Assembly (NCBI RefSeq): GCF_033115175.1
Contig: NC_084827.1
Coordinates: 178,127,401-178,191,400 of the forward strand
DNA length: 64,000 bases
Reading direction: 5' to 3'
Source: Lepus europaeus
Lineage: Eukaryota; Chordata; Mammalia; Lagomorpha; Leporidae
Part shown: positions 11,440 through 22,249 of the stretch, in pieces
Numbering within the stretch: position 1 is the first letter of the stretch
Layout: each line of letters begins with the position of its first letter
Translations under genes and position numbers: made by a program
Notes under the pieces: generated by a model
Told to the model about the DNA's origin: nothing
Database searches by the model: none
Seen by the model: only the letters and a program-made list of their open reading frames with translations

Positions 11440-13300
11440 CATTTTTTGTCTTATTAAATTATTTTATAGTTTTTATTTGACCCTTAATTATTATACATAT
11501 GATAGCATAGATGTTTTGATATTTATATATATAATATATATGTATAAATATATAGTGTCAAATCAAGGTAAGCATATCTCCTCAACCATTTATCATTTCT
11601 TTGTGATGAGAACATGCTAAATCTTTTCTTCTAGGTCTTTTGAGATATATAAAACATCATTATTATCAACAACCACCCAAGTGTGCAATAGAACACCAGA
11701 GCGTATTTCTCCGTTGAACATGTAGTTTATTATCTGCTGACCAACGCTCTCCTATCCTGTCCTCCCTTTTATCCCAACCTCCAGGCAACCACTACTCTAC
11801 TCTGAATTTCTATAAGACGAATTCTTTTAGATTCCTGTATGAATGAGATCATGGGGCATTTGTCATTCTGCATCTGCTTAATTTGCTTAGCACAGTGCCC
11901 TTGCGTTGCACTGATGTTGTAAACCACAGCATTTGACTGAAGAGTGTTGTTTTGTGGATACAAACCACCTTGAAACAAATCTGTTCATCAGTTGATGGAC
12001 GGTTAGGTTGATTCCTTTCCTAGTCTCTTGTGGATAAATAGTCCTACAGTAAACACAGGAGTGAAGATGTCTCTTTAATATCCTATTTTCCTTTCCTTTG
12101 GATATACACCCAGTGGTGAGATTGCCAGATTTTTTGTTGTTGTTGTTGTTGTTACATTTTAGGCTTTTATTTAGTGTGAAAGATGCATAGGAGAGGCCAG
12201 ATATTTTGGTAATCCTTTTAAAAATTTTTTGAGGAGGGGCTGGTACTGTGGCACAGCAGGTTAAAGCCCTGGCCTGAAGCACCAGTATCCCATATGGGCA
12301 CTGGTTCGAGTTCTGGCTGCTCCACTTCAAATCCAGTTCTCTGCTATGGCCTGGGAAAGCAGTAGAAGATGGCTCAGGTCCTTGGGCCCCTGTACCCATG
12401 TAGGAGACCTGGAAGAAGCTCCTGGCTCCCAGCTTCAGATTGGCACAGCTCCGGCCATTGTGGCCAATTGGGGAGTGAACCATCAGACGGATGACCTCCC
12501 TCTCTCTCTGCCTCTCCTCTCTCTGTGTAACCCTGACTTTTGAATAAAATAAATAAATCTTTAAAAAATATTTTTTGAGGAAGCTTCACATTGATTTCTG
12601 TAATGGCTATGCTAGTTTACATTGCTACAATTAGTGTGTAGGTTTTCCTCTTCTTTGTATTCCTGACATTGTTATCTTTTGTCTTTTTATAACAGCCATT
12701 CTAACTGGGGTGAGGTGATATAGCATGATTTCGATTTGCATTTCTCCAATGTAGAAATGTTGAGCATTTTTTCATTTACATCATAATATTTTGTATGTCT
12801 TCTTTTAAGAAATGCCTACTTAGTTCTGTTGCCAATATTTCAATCCAATTGTTTGGATTTTCATTATGAGTCCCTTGAATTCTGTATATATTCTGGATGT
12901 TAACACTTCATCAGACACAGTTTGCAAACATTTCCTCCTATAGATCGTCTCTTCATTCTGTTGATTGTTTCTTTAGCTGTGCAGAAGCTTTGAGTTCAGT
13001 ACTCTCCCTTTGGTCTATCGTTGCTTTTGTTTTCGGTACTTTTGTAATCTCATCTAAAAAAACTCTCATCTTTGTCTTGTCAAATGCTGTGTTTTCCCTA
13101 GATTTTTTTCCTAATAATTTCATGTCTTATACTTAAATCTTTAACCCATTTTTTAATATACAGTGAGCAATAAGGGTCTACTCCAACTCTTCTGCATGTT
13201 TATACCCAGTTTCCCCAGTACAATTTTTTGAAAAGACTGCCATTTCCCCAATGTATATTCTTAGCACCTTAGTAAAAAATCAGTTGGCTTGAGGTTGGGT
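11440..13300 (-). mobile_element. L1 3' end and ORF2 remnant, antisense
   Basis: The plus strand shows 'tcagttgatggacggttaggttgattcctt', 'cctttggatatacacccagtggtgagattgc', 'ccattctaactggggtgaggtgatatagc' and 'gctgtgcagaagctttgagttcag', the standard antisense L1 series. A SINE interrupts it at 12235-12575. Confidence 0.9.
12235..12575 (+). mobile_element. C-repeat SINE, sense
   Basis: 'ggggctggtactgtggcacagcaggtt' through a CT-rich stretch to 'aataaaataaataaatctttaaaaaat', inserted in the L1. Confidence 0.93.
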
Positions 13301-13317
13301 CAGGAGAGAGGACATGG

Positions 13318-13928
13318 ATATTTGGCACAGTGACTTAATTCACTATACTGAGATGCCTGGTTTGAGTCTTGCCTCCTCCACTTTTTTTTTTTTTTTTTTT
13401 TGACAGGCAGAGTGGATAGTGAGAGAGAAGACAGAGAGACAGGTCTTCCTTTTTTCATTGGTTCACCCCCTAATGGCCGCTGCGGCCAGTGCACCACACT
13501 GATTCGAAGCCAGGAGCCAGGTGCCTCCCCTGGTCTCCCATGCAGGTGCAGGGCCCAAGCACTTGGGCCATCCTCCACTGCACTCCCGGGCCACAGCAGA
13601 GAGCTGGCCTGGAAGAGGGGCAACCGGGACAGAATCCAGCGCCCCGACCGGGACTAGAACCTGGGGTGCCGGCGCTGCAGGTGGAGGATTAGCCTATTGA
13701 GCCGCGGCGCCAGCCTCCTCCACTTCTGATCCAGCTTCCTGCTAATGTGCAACTTGGGAGGCAACAGGTGATGGTCAGGTACTTGGATCCTTGTCACTCA
13801 TGTGGGAGATCCAGATGGAGCTCTTGGCTCCTGGCTTCAACTTGGCCTTGCCTCCCATGAACCAGTGGATGGAAGATCTCTGTCTCTTTCAAATAAAGTA
13901 AAAATAAACAAATAAAATTTTAAAAATC
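13318..13928 (+). mobile_element. Older sense C-repeat SINE split by a younger one
   Basis: The head at 13318-13379 and the body at 13716-13928 ('cttctgatccagcttcctgctaatg' to 'caaataaagtaaaaataaac') form one older sense SINE. It is interrupted by the antisense SINE at 13380-13715. Confidence 0.85.
13380..13715 (-). mobile_element. C-repeat SINE, antisense, nested, with target-site duplication
   Basis: Runs from a T-run and 'gacaggcagagtggatagtgag' to 'gcctattgagccgcggcgccag'. The direct repeat GCCTCCTCCACTT occurs on both sides (about 13371-13383 and 13714-13726). Confidence 0.95.
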
Positions 13929-14137
13929 AGTTGGCTGTAGAGGAATGGATTTACTTCTAAGTTCTCTATTCGGTTAAATTGGGCTATTTTGCTATTTGCT
14001 ATTGCTATTGCTATTTGCGATTGCTATTTGCTGTTTTCATAGCAATACATCAGTATTTTGATTTCTATAATTTTGTAGTATATTGCAAAGTCAGGTAGTG
14101 TAATCCATTATGCTTCGTATTTTTTCTCAAGACCACT

Positions 14138-14193
<56 letters not shown>

Positions 14194-14425
14194 TTGTATA
14201 TATGTTATTCCATGTGAATTTTACAATTGTTTTCTTTTGGTTCTGTGAGGAATGTCATTAGCATTTTGACAGGGATTATCTTGAATCTGTAGGGTTCTTT
14301 GGGTAGTATAGACATTTTAACAATATTGATTCTTCCAATCCATGAACATAGGATATCTTTCCAATTTTTTGAGGACTCTTCAATTTCTTTCCTCCATATT
14401 TTATAGTTTCCTGTTTTCTTAAAAC
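13929..14425 (-). mobile_element. L1 ORF2 remnant, antisense, with TA/CA microsatellite
   Basis: Typical L1 complement such as 'gaatctgtagggttctttgggtagtatagac' and 'tccaatccatgaacataggatatctttcc'. A compound (TA)n(CA)n(TA)n tract lies at 14137-14198. Confidence 0.88.
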
Positions 14426-17224
14426 AGTTATTTTGAATTCTCTAAGAGATCACACATAGGCATCACTTTATGATCAATATTTAGTGACTTATTTTTTCTA
14501 CTTTGTGACATCATGGTTCCCTGGACATTCTTGATGCTTATTGATGTACAACAACCCCTGTGCATTGAATAATTAGATATCTAATGCAGGTGGCACAGTA
14601 TGGCTTTGTGCCCATCCTTCTAGAAATTCTAATCAGGCTATTTGTTATGTTATCTGAACCTGTGTTCATAACTGCTATTTCAGCACTAAATTGTATCCTA
14701 AGTTCAGGTTTATTGCAAGTCTGTGATTGGTGTGTTGTCATTGTTTCAGCATTAGAGGGCACCCAAAGCCCATGTTTCAAGCACACCTACAGTGGATGTG
14801 TTGTTCAGAATAGGCTTGTGGCAAGCATAAGAGGGTAGTCATCTCCTCTGGGTCCACAAGCATCTACCCTAATCCAAAATCATGGCCCTGTAGTTAGGAA
14901 CCACAGGATTCTACCAGCACTGGGCTTCACCACAAAAGGTCTAGCCTTGGGCTCCAGAGCAACATTTTATACCCAACTCTCTGCTCTTCCTCCAAATAGA
15001 CAATGACTCTGTTCATGTTGGCTTCCTTGGGTTGGAGGAGGGATAGGATAGGAAGTCTTGTGGCCACTGTGGCCATCAATAATGAATTAGGTCACTCACG
15101 AATCCTACAACCTGAGCTGCTGAGACCCACATAATACAGGGAAATACAAGACCCAGACTGCTGTTGTTCTGTCTGGTGCTGTGGTCTATTTGTGGCTTGA
15201 GACTACTGCAATTGGTCGGGGGTATTGTGGGCCAGAAATACATCTGTCCTACCAGGACCTTAGATCTGTACCTGGTTTAGAGCAAGTCCAGAAGGTGCTT
15301 CCATGGGCCCTGGCCTGGGATCAACAGAGGCTATTGGGTTCTGCCTGGTGTTGGATTTCACCAAGGTGGAACCAGCACTGATATCCAAAGTCAAGTCCTG
15401 TGCTTACCTCCCTATCTTCCCCTCCAGTGGATGGAGTCTTTTTCTATGCAGTGCTGAGATAGGGGCAGGGATGTCGGAGGCAGTGCCTTGACCACCAAGA
15501 CTGATGCTAACTTGGGTCACACTTGAAGCTCATCATCCCTGCTTACAGATGGAATTTTTTTCCTTAATATTTTTCAAGATTTTATGTCATGACTATGGGC
15601 ACATTTGTCTGAGAGGAGCTAAACCTTCATTACAAGAAGCCAGATAAAATGTTAGGTAAATTTTAAGATTTATATTTTGTCATGATGAAAAAAATCCCAA
15701 TGAAATTTGTTTGGCCTTGAATCAGTGCTATGGCTGAATTTGGGACAAAATTATGAATGTTCTAATGTTCAATGTTTGTTTTGGGTCTCTTTGTCTATTT
15801 CAGTCCATATTTACGACTGGTTGCCAGAGCAGACTGTCTTCTGACTTGGTGTGTGATACCTGTGTGAGGTTAGGTTGTAAGCACAAGGTAGATCCTCACG
15901 ATGAGGAGAGATGGAAAGTGGCTCTGGGACTTTAAGCTGGACAGCACCGGGTGCCTTTCCATATCATCTTACCCCCCCACGGGTGCCTTTCCATATCATC
16001 TTACCTCCCCTACCTTACATACCCCCCCACCCCCCGGTGAACAAGTGAGGGAGGTGATGATAATCTGCTGAGTACATGTAGAATAACTTACTGGAGTGTG
16101 GCCAGGCTTGAGTGTGGGACCAGTGCAGTCCCATAGGGCCCTGACCCACCATAGTCCCACAGTGGGGTATCCTTGAAATATGAACACTGGACCCCATGAG
16201 TTCTGTCATCGTCCTGTTTGGGGGAACTCTGTTCTCATCAGGACTTGTGGCTGGCAATAGCTTTGAAGGAAAACCTGAAAACAGACTTCAGGATGCAGTA
16301 AGACCAGAGTCACTACACACCTTGTTCACTAAACAGAGTGCAGGAGACTGCTGAGACCACGCGAAAGAGAGGGGGATCCAAGGCCCAGGCTGCCGCTCTC
16401 CGCCTGCTGCTGTATTCCTCTCATGACCTGAGACTGCCGCGGTTGTTCAGAGATGATGTAGTTCACAAACATTTCCATCACACCAGGCCCTTGGGTCTCT
16501 CCCTGGTTTCACGTTCAGGGGAAGAGATGCAGATGAGGCCAGGTCTGAGGTCAGATTCTCTCTCCTGCCAGTATGAGCAGCCAGAGGGAGCAGGTGCTGT
16601 CTGAATGCATTGCTAGGCCTGTCTTGTCCATGCATCCTTTAGATAATGGCAACTTTTTCCTGTGGGGAGATATGGAGCCTTCAAAATCCCTTCAGTAGAA
16701 TCACATCACCATATCCTCAAGTGCAAATGCGAGATTCATTTGGTTTTCCCTCCAACAATTCTCATACTTGAAAGCTGCCCCCAGTCAACCCCTTCCTGAT
16801 TGTTACAAGAGTTACGCTGATGTGGAAAATGAACAAAACTGGAGAGCCAGTGACTTCACTCCCATTTAAGGAAATCTGGTTTATCAGTGTTCTATGATTT
16901 CTGGATCAGTTCCCTGTTCCTCATTCATGCCAGGAAAGAATTTAAGGGCTTGCCAAGTAGTATCACATCCAATAGAGAAGTGAATTTGGGAGAAAGGGTA
17001 TCAGTGCCTCTCCAAGTTCATGTGCAGCTGATAAAAGGTGATTAACAGAGAAGCAGTAGGCAATGAAATGTGTGTCCATAGCCTTTTTTAGAAATTGCAT
17101 GAAAAGCAGGACATGAACTAGGATGTTCCCCTGGAGATAGCAGCGGGTTCAGACAAGTTTTTTCCAAGATAGGGGAGAAGAGCTTATTCTCTCCTGGGTG
17201 GAGGTAGAGGGTAGGGCAGTGATT
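14426..17224. other. Unique intronic DNA in duplicated block B
   Basis: No gene is recognised. It is partly alignable to 6386-7559. A direct repeat of about 34 bp containing 'gggtgcctttccatatcatc' occurs near 15950 and 15978. C-rich runs are present at 15972 and 16020. Confidence 0.5.
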
Positions 17225-17404
17225 AAAGTAAGGGATAGATTTATTCTGCAATGATTAACTCTGCCTTCCAATGACATGCTGTTTTGATAAGGGGCCCAGT
17301 GATAGCATAGCAATGATGAGGAAAGCTAACATAGGTGGAAGCTAATAAAGGTGGCACAGCCTGGTGTAGAAAGTGAGCTGCGGACGGTTTCTGTGGAGGC
17401 GGCC
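17225..17404 (+). promoter_or_regulatory. Promoter of the UGT1A3/4/5-type first exon
   Basis: This block lies directly upstream of an intact first exon. It has an HNF1-like half-site ATGATTAACT at 17251-17260, the conserved 'ccttccaatgacatgctg' stretch shared with the duplicated copy near 7600, and an A/T-rich CTAATAAAGG at 17342-17351 that could serve as a weak TATA element. The start context GCGGCCATGG at 17399-17408 is a strong Kozak match. The transcription start cannot be fixed from sequence alone. Confidence 0.5.
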
Positions 17405-18262
17405 ATGGCAGTGCAGGTTCCCCTGCTGGGGCAGGCAGGGCTGCTGCTCCTGCTCTGTGTCCTGCCCTGGGCTGAGGGCGGCAGGGTGCTGGTGGTGCCC
17501 ATGGAGGGCAGCCACTGGCTCAGCATGCGAGAGGTCGTGCGGGAGCTCCACGCCCGAGGACACCAGGCTGTGGTCCTTGCTCCAGAGCTGAATGTGCACA
17601 TCAAAGGAGAAGACACTTTCACCCTGAAAACCTACCCCATTCCTTATACCCAGGAGGAATTTAATGAACTATTCTTCGGCAACTCTGGAAGTATCTTTGA
17701 AACGGAAAACTCTCTGAAGACATTTTTGCTAACTATAGCAACTATGAAAAATGTTTCTACATTCTTTTACAGGTCTTGCAAGGAGCTATTATACAACAAA
17801 CCTCTAATCGGGCACTTGAATGACAGCTCCTTTGATATGGTCTTAACTGACCCTGTCTTCACCTGCGGGGCACTGCTGGCTAAGTACCTGTCAGTTCCTG
17901 CTGTGTTTTTTTTGCGTGCGATTCCATGTGATCTAGACTTTGAGGGCACACAGTGCCCAAACCCTTCCTCATATATTCCCAGGCTCCTAACAATGAATTC
18001 AGACCACATGAGCTTCCTGCAAAGGGTCAAGAACGTGCTCTACCCTCTGACCCTGAAGTACATTTGCCACATTTCTTATGATCCATATGCGAGCCTCGCA
18101 TCTGAGCTTTTTCAGAGAGAGGTGTCGTTGGTGGATATTCTCAGCCATGCGTCCATGTGGCTGTTCCGAGGAGACTTTGTGCTGGACTACCCCAGGCCCA
18201 TCATGCCCAACATGGTGTTCATTGGGGGCATCAACTGTGCCAACAGGAAACCACTCTCTCAG
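17405..18262 (+). CDS. UGT1A: UGT1A variable first exon, UGT1A3/1A4/1A5 type (intact)
   Basis: This exon encodes the 286-residue N-terminal half of a UDP-glucuronosyltransferase, the ER enzyme that conjugates glucuronic acid to lipophilic substrates; this half forms the acceptor-binding domain. A hydrophobic signal peptide covers residues 1-25. [16 protein letters not shown] follows, with the putative catalytic His at residue 37; the partner Asp lies in VLTDP at residue 149. The motifs [35 protein letters not shown] and [17 protein letters not shown] are typical of the family. The exon ends in PLSQ at 18262 with donor GTCTGT and joins exon 2 (EFEAY) in phase 0, giving a predicted 531-residue protein. 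An in-frame GTG upstream at 17351 is not a credible start. The sequence is closest to human UGT1A3/4/5; human 1A4 has Pro where this exon has His. Which rabbit isoform name applies cannot be settled here. Confidence 0.93.
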
Positions 18263-18549
18263 GTCTGTACTGCTGCCTCCATCCAATCAAGTGTTTACTT
18301 TTGAACCCATCTGCACAAATATTTGTGGGTGCATCATGGTGTAGTTAAGGATTGCAATGGTCCCCAAGAGGAATGAGAGTCAGGGGAGAGACCCTGTAAT
18401 AGGGTAGACAGTGTTGGTGTGACTCCGCTAATTCTGTCTGCTTGGTCAAGGTCCTGTCTTCTTGGTTGTTTGATTTCCTTCAACTGTGTCAGAACAATTA
18501 AGTTGTGAACTACTTCATCAAGGGGTTTTGCTTGCAGATTTTTGGTAGA

Positions 18550-18900
18550 AGGATGTATTAGCTTTTTGTTACTATAAGGAAATAGTAACAGAGGCTACTG
18601 ACAAAGTAGGATAGAGAGATTTCTTTAGGTCATAGCTTTGGAGTTTCAAGTCCAAGATCAAGCAGTCCCGTTGATTAGGAGTCTGGTGAGGGTGGTAGAA
18701 GGCAGTGGCAGGAGCACTTATTGAAATGAGGAGATACATGGAGAGGGGGAGAGAGAATATCTTTCATCTGTAGGTTCACTCCCCAAAAGGCTGCAACATC
18801 CAGGACTGTGCCAGGCCAAAGCCAGGAGCCAAAACCCGATCTGGGTCTCCCATAGGGGTGGCAGGGCCCAGGCACTTGTTTTGATGTAAGATTTCAGTCA
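18550..18900 (-). mobile_element. LTR-like remnant followed by a partial antisense SINE
   Basis: 'gtattagctttttgttactataagga' (18550) matches the block at 8910. At about 18720-18880, 'ttcactccccaaaaggctgcaac' and 'agccaggagcc' mark a truncated antisense C-repeat SINE. Confidence 0.6.
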
Positions 18901-20754
18901 ATTCATAGTGTGTATGTTTAATTTTATTCCTTCTATTTATTGTAAGCATATTCTTTTCATATTACTGCTTCCTTTTGCTTTTATTTTTTAAGACTTCTCT
19001 TCAGTTTTGGAATTGTAAGGCACTTTTCCATTTACATGTGGACACAGTGAGGCATGTTGAGACTTCTGACTTGTAAGAGTGATTACACTGGGCCCATCAC
19101 CCATCCTGAAAGCCTTAATCCAATCACACCTGCAAGGTCCCTTTGCCATTTACTGTAACCTGGTCAGTTTCCAAGGATTAGAGTGTGGAGGAGTTTGTGG
19201 GGGTTATTATTCTGCCTGCCATAGACAGGAAGTCTAAAGTTATACCTAAATCTTATTCAAAACTTGAAGGTTTTCCCCCTAAATCTTATTCAAAACTTGA
19301 AGGTTTTCCCCCTCTATTATGCCTTTAAATTTTTGGTCTCTTCTTTGAGAACATGTTATCCATAGCTTTTTTATTCTGCAAGTTCCACCCCCTCTTACTC
19401 TCCAGTTTTCCTTTTTTTCTTATTTTCCTCCTGTGCCCTGGAAGAGGATCTCTGGAAGAGCACAAATGTAGCATGATTTTGTTTTCTGTGTTATCAGTTT
19501 TACTTTTTATTGCTTTCAATGTACATTTGAAAAAAGTTCTTTTTGCTTTGTTTGTGTCAGTGACTGTTCCCTTCCATTCTCCACAAATAATTTTGTTTTC
19601 ATAAAGTCCCAAGGTTAAAGAATTCCTCCTAATTTTGTCAGATGTAGATAATTCAAATGAAACATTCTCCCTCACTTCACACAAATACTTGCATTCTCTA
19701 AGTGGAGAAAAACAAGGAGCTCCCCCTAGTGGACTCCACTTCGGGTGGCATAAAGGTAGAGCACAGACTAGGAACTTCAATCTGGGCCACCACCTGCTTC
19801 TCAGAGAGGAGTCACACTAGACAGTGGGTGGAATTACACTGAAGTGGATGCCACGTGAGTGGGAGAAAAATGAATCTGCATTTGTTGAGGAAGTGGAATC
19901 AGGAATTTCTAGAAAGATAAGCAGAGTCAGGTGAATGACTTCCCAAGATGGAGGAGGTCTCTCTTTGGAGATAGAAGAGTAGAATTAGGAGAAACGAGTA
20001 GATTGATAAATGGCTCTCTGAAAAGAACACCCTCGCCTCCAAATGCTTCCCACCATGTGAAGTTAGCTGACCTAAAAGCAGCTGTGTGTGAGCTGCAGTC
20101 AGAAGTGCCTTTGGGGTTTTTGGACCAGGAGGAGATGGACTCTGGTCTCCATGTCTCCTGAGGGACTTTCCTCTCCCTGCCTGGTAAACTCACGGTGATC
20201 CTGCGGGGAAAATCCACTGCACGGGACATGAGGCAGTCACCTTTCAGCAGAGAGAAAGCCTTTTCCCGCTTGGAAAGCCTACCCAAACCACTCCACAAAG
20301 GACGAACGCCCACAGAGACCCATGTGAGTGGTTTTGTTGTTTTTATTTTTTGTAACCAAGACATTTAAAAGATATTTTCAATTTTGAAAATTCTTTAAAT
20401 GTTTTATACCTCTATAAAAAGAGAACTTTGTATTTACAACAGGATATGTCAAAGCTGAAATCTTTGCCTTCAGCTGTTACAAGAAGCCAGGGTTGTTAAT
20501 AACCCATGACCTCTGAGTGAACTTGAGCACCAAATTGCTGACCAGTGAACGGTTATCTATTTTAACCAATTCTGTAGATAAAACACACACTAGGTCTATC
20601 CTATCCAGAGTGGTGGTTTCCAACATACATACCCTATCACTTCCTCAACTTCTGCAGAAACAAACTCAGCTCAGCAAACTATTCAGTGAGTATCTTCACT
20701 GGTCTGAGCTCCCTGGAGGAAAAGAGTGAGCTGGTTCATATCCCAAATGCCTAC
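18901..20754. other. Unassigned intronic DNA with a 33 bp tandem repeat
   Basis: No gene is recognised. A perfect 33 bp tandem duplication is at 19245-19310. The stretch 19930-20330 ('cttcccaagatggaggaggtc') could be an L1 5' region, but this is not certain. Two minus-strand ORFs of 145 and 151 codons have no known domain. Confidence 0.4.
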
Positions 20755-20975
20755 AACGCTGGGCCTGAGCCAAGGCCAAAGGAGGGAGTCAGGAACTGAG
20801 TCCTGGTCTCCCACGTGGGTGGCAGAAACCTAATTACTTGAGTCATCACCACTGCCTCCCAGGGTCTGCATTAACAGGAAGCTGAAGTCAGGAGCCAGGG
20901 CTGGGGCTTGAACCCAAGCACTCCAGTGTGGGACAGAGGCATCTGAACCAGCAGGTCAAATGCTTGTCTCATTGA
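20755..20975 (-). mobile_element. Old partial C-repeat SINE, antisense
   Basis: 'ggcctgagccaaggccaaag', 'tctcccacgtgggtggcag' and 'gcttgaacccaagcactcc' follow the antisense SINE order. The A-rich end is missing. Confidence 0.75.
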
Positions 20976-21095
20976 ACTCATTTTTTAACAGCCTGGTAGT
21001 GTTTTCCTACTCTGATACTTCTTGATCCAGGAAGAAAATTCCTCTGTGGTCTGAGATCTCACAGGATAGTGCCGGCTGAATCCCAGGCTTCTGTG

Positions 21096-21385
21096 TTGGT
21101 TGCATGTCACGCCCTAAGGATGACACTCTAAGGGCACTAAAGGGCTTCTCATATCATCCTGCTTTGTTGACCATGTGTGCAGGCCACATAACCTTCTTGC
21201 AAATGGTTAAGAACTTGCTGCGTGTAGTAGCCAGTCTAGTTCAGCTGTCCTTTGGCTCTCATGACTTAATGCAAATCTCCTTCAGAAATAATCAAGGGTT
21301 GGGACACTTGGTGAGGAACGTTCTTGAGACAACTATGTCCCCATAAGAATTCATCTGGGGCACAACCCATGCCAAAATAATGCTA
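21096..21385 (+). pseudogene. Ancient UGT1A first-exon relic (3' half)
   Basis: This segment has no intact product but resembles the 3' half of a UGT1A first exon. The frame starting at 21104 reads FSYHPALLTMCAGHITFLQMVKNLL in place of the intact [25 protein letters not shown]. About 120 bp downstream, 'gtccccataagaattcatctggggcacaacccatgccaa' lines up, at low identity, with the exon region coding [17 protein letters not shown]. The 5' half is not recognisable. Its place between the intact UGT1A3/4/5-type exon and DNAJB3 is where a decayed array member would be expected; human has the pseudogene UGT1A2P in this general interval. Orthology is inferred. Confidence 0.72.
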
Positions 21386-21639
21386 TTTCCTTTCCTCCGC
21401 CATACGTATGGTGCCTAAGCCAGTCAGCATTTCAGGTGAAACCTGGTTTCCACAAACCTAATGTATGTGTCACACACGACAGTGGTATTTTGTGTAGCCT
21501 CGTGGAGATGCTTTCCTGCATTCCTAGGATCAAGTATCGTCGTAGACCAAGTCAGGGCTGAGCACAGTGTAACATGCCACTGACCACCCGTGCTATCCCG
21601 GGCAGTTACATACTTAGGTATGTTGCCCTTAGCTTTCAG

Positions 21640-21830
21640 AGGATGTGTGCGCTGGCCAACACTGATTCCAGCCCAGTGAAATGGATTTTAGACTTCTGAC
21701 TTCCAAGAGTTAATAAATGCTCGTTTATTATTTGACCTCAAGAAAGCTAATAAATGCTTATCTTACAAGTCATCAAGTTTGTGGTGATTGGTTGTGGCAA
21801 CCACAAAAAACCAATACACCTACTGCCAGG
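21640..21830 (+). mobile_element. MaLR/MLT1-like LTR 3' end
   Basis: 'gctaataaatgcttatcttacaagtcatcaagtttgtgg' followed by 'aaccaatacac' resembles the poly(A)-signal end of an MLT1-type LTR. The 5' limit is unclear. Confidence 0.5.
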
Positions 21831-22249
21831 CTCACCTGCCTTCATAAAGCCCGGTAGGTGCTGACACAGTTAAGCCCAGTCAGCTCTCCCTGCACATCAG
21901 CAGCAAGTCTGTGGCGCTCAGCCGTTCACTCTGTGCGCTGAAACAACTCAGTATAAACGGACTGAGCGAGCGACCTGGCCACGCTTCAAACCAAACCGGC
22001 AAAGCGAAGCGTCAAGGTGCCGTGGTGAACAGCTTGTCCAACTCTAGGAAAGTAATCGTTTGCCTTGGTATGCAGTTTAATAAATAGCAAAGTGCACACG
22101 GATATTTACAACAGTTTCAAAGACAGAGACCCCCGGCACGTGGTGCCAGCAATTAACAACAAACAGGCACTGCAATGATCCGTTTATGAATCCCTGGTAC
22201 AGCTGTTTTCCACGTAGAGTTTCATTTGCAATCGCAGGAAAAAAAAAAA

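Larger units (their letters stand above)
11010..19210 (+). repeat. Tandem segmental duplication, copy B
   Basis: The downstream partner of the block at 1250-9400, offset by about 9.7-9.8 kb. It contains the intact UGT1A3/4/5-type first exon. Divergence is high in noncoding parts and lower across the exon, as expected for an old duplication with selection on one copy. Confidence 0.82.

Noticed and set aside
17351-17404. N-terminal extension of the UGT1A first exon from an upstream in-frame start
   Set aside because: The upstream codon is GTG. The ATG at 17405 has a strong Kozak context and is followed directly by the signal peptide.
19325-20364. Minus-strand ORFs of 145 and 151 codons
   Set aside because: No known domain. 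The region partly resembles a retroelement 5' region, and the open frames are probably chance.
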